A DNA stretch of 48,779 nt from assembly GCA_028688575.1 (NCBI GenBank), contig JAQTXW010000013.1, forward strand, positions 1 to 48,779, given 5' to 3'. This DNA comes from Methylotenera sp. (GTDB taxonomy: Bacteria > Pseudomonadota > Gammaproteobacteria > Burkholderiales > Methylophilaceae). Positions 44,116-48,779 of this stretch are shown here, one piece after another. Positions within the stretch are counted from its first letter, which is position 1; every line of letters starts with the position of its first letter. The translations under genes were made by a program, and so were the position numbers. Under the pieces are notes generated by a model. That model was not told the origin of the DNA, ran no database searches, and saw nothing but the letters and a program-made list of their open reading frames with translations.

Positions 44116-44841
44116 TTAATCTTCGATCACGGCAGAAGTATAAACCTCCTGCACATCATCCAGATCTTCCAGCGCGTCCAGAATTTTCTGCATTTTCACC
44201 GCATCATCGCCGGTGAATTCAACCTCATTCAGCGCCTTCATGGTCACTTCTGCCAGTACGGCTTTTAAGCCTGCGGCCTCCATCGCCTCTTTTACTGCGA
44301 CAAAATCGCCTGGCGGGGTCATCACCTCAATACTGCCGTCATCATTCGTGACCACATCTTCTGCGCCCGCCTCCAAGGCAGCTTCCATCACTTTATCTTC
44401 CGAAGTCCCTGGCTCATAAACCAGGCTGCCACAGTGCTTAAACATAAACACAACACTGCCGTCTGTGCCTAAGTTGCCACCGTGCTTACTCAGGGCGTGG
44501 CGCACATCCATCACAGCGCGTTGTTTGTTGTCCGTTAAACAGTCAATGATAATGGCAGCACCATTGATACCATAACCTTCATAACGGATTTCTTCATAGT
44601 TCACACCCTCCAACTCACCCGTGCCTTTTTTAATCGCACGCGTGATATTATCTGAGGGCATGTTTTCTTCTTTTGCCAACGCTACGGCCGCACGCAAACG
44701 TGGATTCATGTTGGTATCACCACCGCCCAGTCGGGCCGCTACTGTAATTTCTTTGATGATTTTTGTGAAAATTTTGCCGCGTTTAGCATCCTGACGCCCC
44801 TTGCGATGCTGAATATTTGCCCATTTACTATGCCCTGCCAT
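44116..44841 (-). CDS. yebC: YebC/PmpR family regulatory protein
   Basis: A 241 aa protein of the YebC/PmpR (TACO1) family: [54 protein letters not shown] and [19 protein letters not shown]. Members are called DNA-binding regulators or translation factors that relieve stalling at proline runs. It often sits upstream of ruvC, as here. Confidence 0.95.
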   Translation of the reverse strand: MAGHSKWANIQHRKGRQDAKRGKIFTKIIKEITVAARLGGGDTNMNPRLRAAVALAKEENMPSDNITRAIKKGTGELEGVNYEEIRYEGYGINGAAIIIDCLTDNKQRAVMDVRHALSKHGGNLGTDGSVVFMFKHCGSLVYEPGTSEDKVMEAALEAGAEDVVTNDDGSIEVMTPPGDFVAVKEAMEAAGLKAVLAEVTMKALNEVEFTGDDAVKMQKILDALEDLDDVQEVYTSAVIED

Positions 44842-45000
44842 TACTTTTCCTTTAAATGCTTGTTCAATCTGCGTATTTTATCATAATCGCAGTTGCCATT
44901 TATGCAGGCTTAAGGCCTGCTTAGAAAGATCTTTTAGCATCAAATAAGGCCTCTATCAGCCCAAGATACGCCATCAAATCAAGCGTGCTAGCGTCAGCAA

Positions 45001-45912
45001 TCAATCTTGCCCCATCGCCGAATCCACTGGCGTGTGCTTTTTGATGCTCACGATAGAAATAATGACCAAAGACAAGGCAATCAACACCATGCCAATGAGT
45101 TCACCTGTATATGGCACCTCATTCAACTCAATCCAGGCCGCCAGCACCCCTATCACAGGGGCAAGCATGCTCGCCATACTCGCCACACCTGCCTGCAGGC
45201 GTTGCAGGGCGTATAACCATAACAGCCAGGCCAGTGCATTACAAATCAAGGCATTATAGACCACAGCGCTGACAAAATAGGCTGTCCATTGAATAGCAGG
45301 TGCCGGAATTAATATGGCAGCAATCACAATGGGAATACTGCCAAACAACATTTGCCATGCCGTGAGCGTTAGCAGATCAAGCTCAGGCGCGACTTTGTGC
45401 AGCCTTTTTGCCACAATCACCGCCAAAGCCCAGCTCACGCCTGATAACACTGCTAAAAACATACTGAACTGGTCAGCTCCTAAATGTAGCGGATCTAGAA
45501 TAAACAAGATCCCCATGGCAGAAAGCAGCGCAGCCAGCCACTGTAGCCCCTGCAACCTTTCTCCCAACAAAGGCCACGCGAGCAGCATCACCCAGAACGG
45601 CATGGTGTAGGTTAGCACCGCCGTTTTGCCCGCACCACCTTCTACCAGCGCCCACATCAAAAGCCCCGTAAAGCCACTGGTTTGGAGTAAGCCAAGTAAG
45701 ATCAACGTTGGAATATGATTAATTTTAATAGGTTTACGCAGCACAATCACGATTGCAAACAAACTCGCCGCCCCAATGACCGTGCGCAAAGCAATAAACT
45801 GAAAAACACCCGCATACTGAAGTGCGCTTTTCATCACCACCCAGTTATAGCCCCAGAACAGAGTAAGAATAAATAATGCCAAGAAAGCTTTAATTGTTGT
45901 ATTTTTATGCAT
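45001..45912 (-). CDS. EamA/DMT-family transporter
   Basis: A 303 aa membrane protein with about ten TM segments in two EamA repeats: FILTLFWGYNWVVMKSALQY near the N-terminus, PFWVMLLAWPLLGERLQGLQW at the end of repeat 1 and GVASMASMLAPVIGVLAAWIEL in repeat 2. The substrate is unknown; members export amino acids or metabolites. It is divergent from the CBS gene. Confidence 0.9.
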   Translation of the reverse strand: MHKNTTIKAFLALFILTLFWGYNWVVMKSALQYAGVFQFIALRTVIGAASLFAIVIVLRKPIKINHIPTLILLGLLQTSGFTGLLMWALVEGGAGKTAVLTYTMPFWVMLLAWPLLGERLQGLQWLAALLSAMGILFILDPLHLGADQFSMFLAVLSGVSWALAVIVAKRLHKVAPELDLLTLTAWQMLFGSIPIVIAAILIPAPAIQWTAYFVSAVVYNALICNALAWLLWLYALQRLQAGVASMASMLAPVIGVLAAWIELNEVPYTGELIGMVLIALSLVIISIVSIKKHTPVDSAMGQD

Positions 45913-45991
45913 AAGTCATCTTAACCCAGATATTTGACTCAGAGATAATACGGTGTATATTTACCTAATAACACTGTGCGAGGAGATTTTC

Positions 45992-46423
45992 ATGAAAAAT
46001 TTACAACAAATTCTGGATGAAAAAAAATATAAAGAAGTCATTTCTATCGCGCCGCATCGCCCAGTATTTGATGCGCTAGTGGTGCTGGCTGAATACAAAA
46101 TCGGCGCACTAGTCGTATTGGAAGGCGAGAAATTGGTAGGCATTTTCTCAGAGCGTGATTACGCACGTGAGGTGGTACTCAAGGGAAAGTCCTCAAAAAC
46201 CACACCCATCAGCGACGTAATGACCAGCAATGTGCTCACCGCCAAGCCAACAGACACTGTAGAGGATGCAATGTCACTCATGTCGAATAAACGCATTCGC
46301 CATTTACCTATATTGGAAAATGACAAAGTCATCGGGGTACTTTCAATTGGCGACCTAGTCAAAGAAACCATCACCTATCAGCAGGAACTGATTAAGCAAT
46401 TACAGGCCTATATCAACAGTTAA
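45992..46423 (+). CDS. CBS-domain protein
   Basis: A 143 aa protein made of two CBS motifs: VFDALVVLAEYKIGALVVLEG with VGIFSERDYAREVVLKGKSS, and VEDAMSLMSNKRIRHLPILEN with VIGVLSIGDLVKETI. Start ATG 45992 follows SD AGGAG. CBS pairs bind adenosine nucleotides and regulate partners. No partner domain is fused. It is divergent from the EamA gene, ~80 bp between. Confidence 0.9.
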   Translation: MKNLQQILDEKKYKEVISIAPHRPVFDALVVLAEYKIGALVVLEGEKLVGIFSERDYAREVVLKGKSSKTTPISDVMTSNVLTAKPTDTVEDAMSLMSNKRIRHLPILENDKVIGVLSIGDLVKETITYQQELIKQLQAYINS

Positions 46424-46699
46424 CACCTAATGATTAAGCGCATGGCTTTTCATTATTAACTGAAATATCATTCATAAATTTTAATAGTGTTGTAAGGTTT
46501 CTGCATCGCAAATACGCCCGCGCAAACATACACTTTCGTGTGTTTGCGCGCTGTCAACTCATTTAAACCCGGATTCTCCATTATTAGGCGATTTTGCATC
46601 CACTTGCATGCCAACTTGCTGGCTTTAATATTGATAAGAAACCGCTAAAAAGGGGGCTTGGGGCACGCTGTTAAATTTTTGAAATCGCAATGCTGGCAA
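46424..46699. repeat. Intergenic region with a hairpin and a partial repeat copy
   Basis: No gene is supported. It contains arms CGCGCAAACA (46519-46528) and TGTTTGCGCG (46541-46550), 12 nt apart, and a partial relative of the 40.95-kb repeat (46569-46624): GATTCTCCATTATTAGGCGA then GCATCCACTTGCATGCCAAC. Confidence 0.55.
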
Positions 46700-48046
46700 C
46701 TACAGATACTTGACCACCATCGCGTTACTCAGGTCACCCGCAGCTATCGGCAATCTCACAAAATACCCACTGCCAGAGGCCTCTTGAATCGGCTCGCCTT
46801 TTTTATTGAACATGGCCTCAACAACCACATCCTGATTCCCACTCGGGTGAATGACCTGCAAACGGTCGCCCACCCCAAATTTATTGCGCGCCTCAATATC
46901 TGCCATGCCTTTTTCAGCATCATAGGCGACGATATCGCCCACATATAAACTGCGGTTAGAACTGGAATAGCCTTGCTTATAGTTTTGGTGCTCTGCTGTA
47001 TGATGGCGCTGATAAAAACCATCGGTATAGCCACGGTTAGCAAGATTCTCTAAATCTCCTAGCAAACTCCAGTCAAATGGACGACCAGACAAGGCGTCAT
47101 CAATTGCCTTGCGGTAATTCTGACAAGTCCGTGCCACGTAATAGCGCGACTTTGTGCGTCCTTCAATCTTCAAAGAGTCCACCCCCATCTTGATCAGGCG
47201 CTCCACATGCTCAATTGCACGCAGGTCTTTACTGTTCATGATGTAAGTACCGTGCTCATCTTCTTCTATGGGCAACAGTTCACCAGGGCGGCCTTTTTCT
47301 TCAATCAGATAGACTTTATCTGCCAATGGATGACGCGGCAGACTGCCACAGCCAGACAGACTGGATTTTTCCATCTCAGCTTTAAAGTCAAACTCATCGA
47401 GACGTATCACGCCAGCCGCATCTTCTGCCGCATCATGCACTTTGTAATCCCAGCGGCAGCTATTGGTACATGTACCCTGATTCGGATCACGCTGATTAAA
47501 GTAACCAGAAAGCAAACAGCGACCAGAGTAGGCAATGCACAGCGCACCATGCACGAATACTTCCAGCTCCATGTCTGGGCATTGCTGGCGAATGTCTTCG
47601 ATTTCATCCAGCGACAACTCACGCGACAAAATAACGCGCGTTAATCCCAAACTCTGCCAGAATTTCACCGTGGCATAATTCACGGTATTGGCCTGCACCG
47701 AAAGATGCACTGGCATTTCTGGCCATTTCTCACGCACCATCATGATCAAACCTGGGTCAGACATAATCAGCGCATCCGGCTGCATGGCGATGACAGGCGC
47801 CATATCCGCCATGTAAGTTTTAACTTTTGCGTTATGCGGCGCAATGTTACTGGCGACAAAAAACTTTTTGCCACGCGCATGCGCTTCATTAATGCCAATC
47901 TCCAGATTTGCCATCGAGAAATCATTATTACGCGCTCGCAGGCTGTAACGCGGCTGCCCGGCATAAATCGCATCTGCCCCGTAATCGAACGCCGTACGCA
48001 TACGGTCAAGATCGCCCGCTGGGGCCAATAATTCAGGTATTTTCAT
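46700..48046 (-). CDS. trhP: Peptidase U32 family protein TrhP (YegQ)
   Basis: A 448 aa U32 family protein, near the length of E. coli YegQ (453). It has MKIPELLAPAGDLDRMRTAFDYGADAIYAG, ELEVFVHGALCIAYSGRCLLSGYF, QGTCTNSCRWDYKV and MGVDSLKIEGRTKSRYYVA. These match TrhP, which takes part in prephenate-dependent formation of 5-hydroxyuridine in tRNA. The Cys residues in GRCLLS and CTNSCRW may hold an iron-sulfur cluster. A palindromic element lies upstream. Confidence 0.92.
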   Translation of the reverse strand: MKIPELLAPAGDLDRMRTAFDYGADAIYAGQPRYSLRARNNDFSMANLEIGINEAHARGKKFFVASNIAPHNAKVKTYMADMAPVIAMQPDALIMSDPGLIMMVREKWPEMPVHLSVQANTVNYATVKFWQSLGLTRVILSRELSLDEIEDIRQQCPDMELEVFVHGALCIAYSGRCLLSGYFNQRDPNQGTCTNSCRWDYKVHDAAEDAAGVIRLDEFDFKAEMEKSSLSGCGSLPRHPLADKVYLIEEKGRPGELLPIEEDEHGTYIMNSKDLRAIEHVERLIKMGVDSLKIEGRTKSRYYVARTCQNYRKAIDDALSGRPFDWSLLGDLENLANRGYTDGFYQRHHTAEHQNYKQGYSSSNRSLYVGDIVAYDAEKGMADIEARNKFGVGDRLQVIHPSGNQDVVVEAMFNKKGEPIQEASGSGYFVRLPIAAGDLSNAMVVKYL

Positions 48047-48098
48047 TTTCTTCCTCTAAGCAGTGGCATGTCTTACTGCTTAATATATACATCTCAAG

Positions 48099-48219
48099 AA
48101 ATTCAAAAGGTCTAAGCCAAACAAGGCGCAAAATGAAAAATCTTGTCGCCGCACACATTAAGTATGTCAGACAAGATTTTTAGTTTTGCAATGATGTGTG
48201 GCAACGAATTTTTGAATTT
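48099..48219. repeat. Nested palindromic element between yjbQ and trhP
   Basis: Outer arms AAATTCAAAA (48099-48108) and TTTTGAATTT (48210-48219) are perfect 10-bp inverted repeats. Inside lies AAAATCTTGTC (48137-48147) / GACAAGATTTT (48170-48180). The outer right arm touches the yjbQ stop (48218-48220). No gene is inside. Confidence 0.7.
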
Positions 48220-48637
48220 ATTCGCCAATAATTTTTACTAGCACACGCTTTTTACGCCTGCCATCAAACTCACCATAAAAAATCTGCTCCCATGGGCCAA
48301 AATCCAGTTCGCCATTGGTAATGGCCACGACTACCTCACGCCCCATCACCTGACGCTTCATGTGTGCATCGGCATTATCTTCGCCCGTATCATTATGGCG
48401 ATAACTGCTGACTGGCTCATGCGGCGCAAGGCGTTCCAGCCATTGCGTGTAGTCATGGTGCAAACCACGCTCATCATCATTAATAAACACACTGGCAGTA
48501 ATATGCATGGCATTTACTAACACAAACCCTTCTCGCACGCCGCTCTCACGCAGGCACTCGCGCACCTGCTCGGTAATTCGGATAAATGCAACACGGGTAG
48601 GCGGGTTAAACCAGAGTTCTTTACGGTAGCTTTTCAT
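48218..48637 (-). CDS. yjbQ: YjbQ (UPF0047) family protein
   Basis: A 139 aa protein of the YjbQ family: [84 protein letters not shown] 48637 has SD-like AAGGAT upstream; a TTG start at 48658 is less likely. Some relatives have thiamin-phosphate-synthase-like activity, but the physiological role is unclear. Confidence 0.88.
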   Translation of the reverse strand: MKSYRKELWFNPPTRVAFIRITEQVRECLRESGVREGFVLVNAMHITASVFINDDERGLHHDYTQWLERLAPHEPVSSYRHNDTGEDNADAHMKRQVMGREVVVAITNGELDFGPWEQIFYGEFDGRRKKRVLVKIIGE

Positions 48638-48713
48638 CAGAATATCCTTAGTTTTCAATCATGTCATTTTATCACCGCATGAAATTTTTCACACACCGCA
48701 ATATTGCGCGCAT

Positions 48714-48737
48714 AAAAAAGCCCGCACATGCGGGCTT
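48714..48737. terminator. Terminator for the gene entering from the right
   Basis: Perfect stem AAGCCCGCA (48718-48726) / TGCGGGCTT (48729-48737) with T-rich ends on the minus strand. It follows the stop at 48756-48758 by about 20 bp. Confidence 0.88.
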
Positions 48738-48755
48738 TCTAAAAAAACAAAACAA

Positions 48756-48779
48756 TTAGAATGCCATGCAGACCGTATA
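48756..48779 (-). CDS. 3' end of a gene cut by the window edge
   Basis: On the minus strand the last codons read YTVCMAF then TAA (48756-48758). A C-terminal Phe is usual in outer-membrane beta-barrels, but seven residues are too few to identify it. A terminator follows. Confidence 0.4.
   Translation of the reverse strand, partial: YTVCMAF

Overview
The window looks like a chromosomal segment of a methylotrophic betaproteobacterium, most likely Methylophilaceae (Methylotenera/Methylophilus-like). The main support is a XoxF-type, lanthanide-dependent methanol dehydrogenase with XoxJ and XoxG-type cytochromes. Betaproteobacterial-style housekeeping operons (rpsU-yqeY-dnaG-rpoD, rpsP-rimM-trmD-rplS, tol-pal, ruv) and the absence of plasmid or phage genes agree with this. 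Placement is inferred from gene content, not from a database search.

Layout. 0-8 kb: a divergent WYL regulator (cut by the window edge), then on the plus strand moeA, a TonB protein, an orphan sensor kinase, a bcp-type peroxiredoxin, a PIN-PhoH ATPase and lplT. 7.9-13.9 kb (minus strand): the methanol-oxidation block, in transcription order xoxF, xoxJ, xoxG, a lipoprotein paralogue of xoxG and a type II NADH dehydrogenase. Terminators separate several of these genes, and xoxF has a recognisable promoter with a dyad near the predicted transcript start. 14-17.9 kb (plus): a proline iminopeptidase, a YihY membrane protein fused to a cyclic-nucleotide-binding-like domain, and a TPR/2OG-Fe(II) oxygenase protein. 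18-24.2 kb (minus): an NDP-sugar pyrophosphorylase, a small winged-helix-like protein, a CAU tRNA, and the macromolecular-synthesis operon. 24.4-27.6 kb: tsaD, plsY, folB, an AT-rich EEP-family gene and a repeat-rich gap. 27.6-46 kb (minus): xerD, ogt, the rpsP operon, queC/queE, tol-pal, the dispersed ruv genes with a prenyltransferase and a membrane protein of unknown function between them, yebC and an EamA transporter. 46-48.8 kb: a CBS protein, trhP (yegQ), yjbQ and the last codons of a gene entering from the right.

How the genes work together. XoxF oxidises methanol in the periplasm with PQQ and a rare-earth ion and passes electrons to XoxG-type cytochromes; XoxJ is the periplasmic partner. 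The neighbouring NDH-2 feeds NADH electrons into quinone, so the block carries two entry points to respiration. Most other genes are core information-processing or envelope functions.

No CRISPR, prophage, toxin-antitoxin or recognisable defence system was found. The least explained items are the lipoprotein XoxG paralogue beside NDH-2, the xoxF leader, the YihY-cNMP fusion, a short ORF resembling the RuvC N-terminus that overlaps the ruvC start, palindromic elements inserted between operon genes (notably tolQ-tolR), and a long Ala/Lys-rich tail on ribosomal protein bS16.
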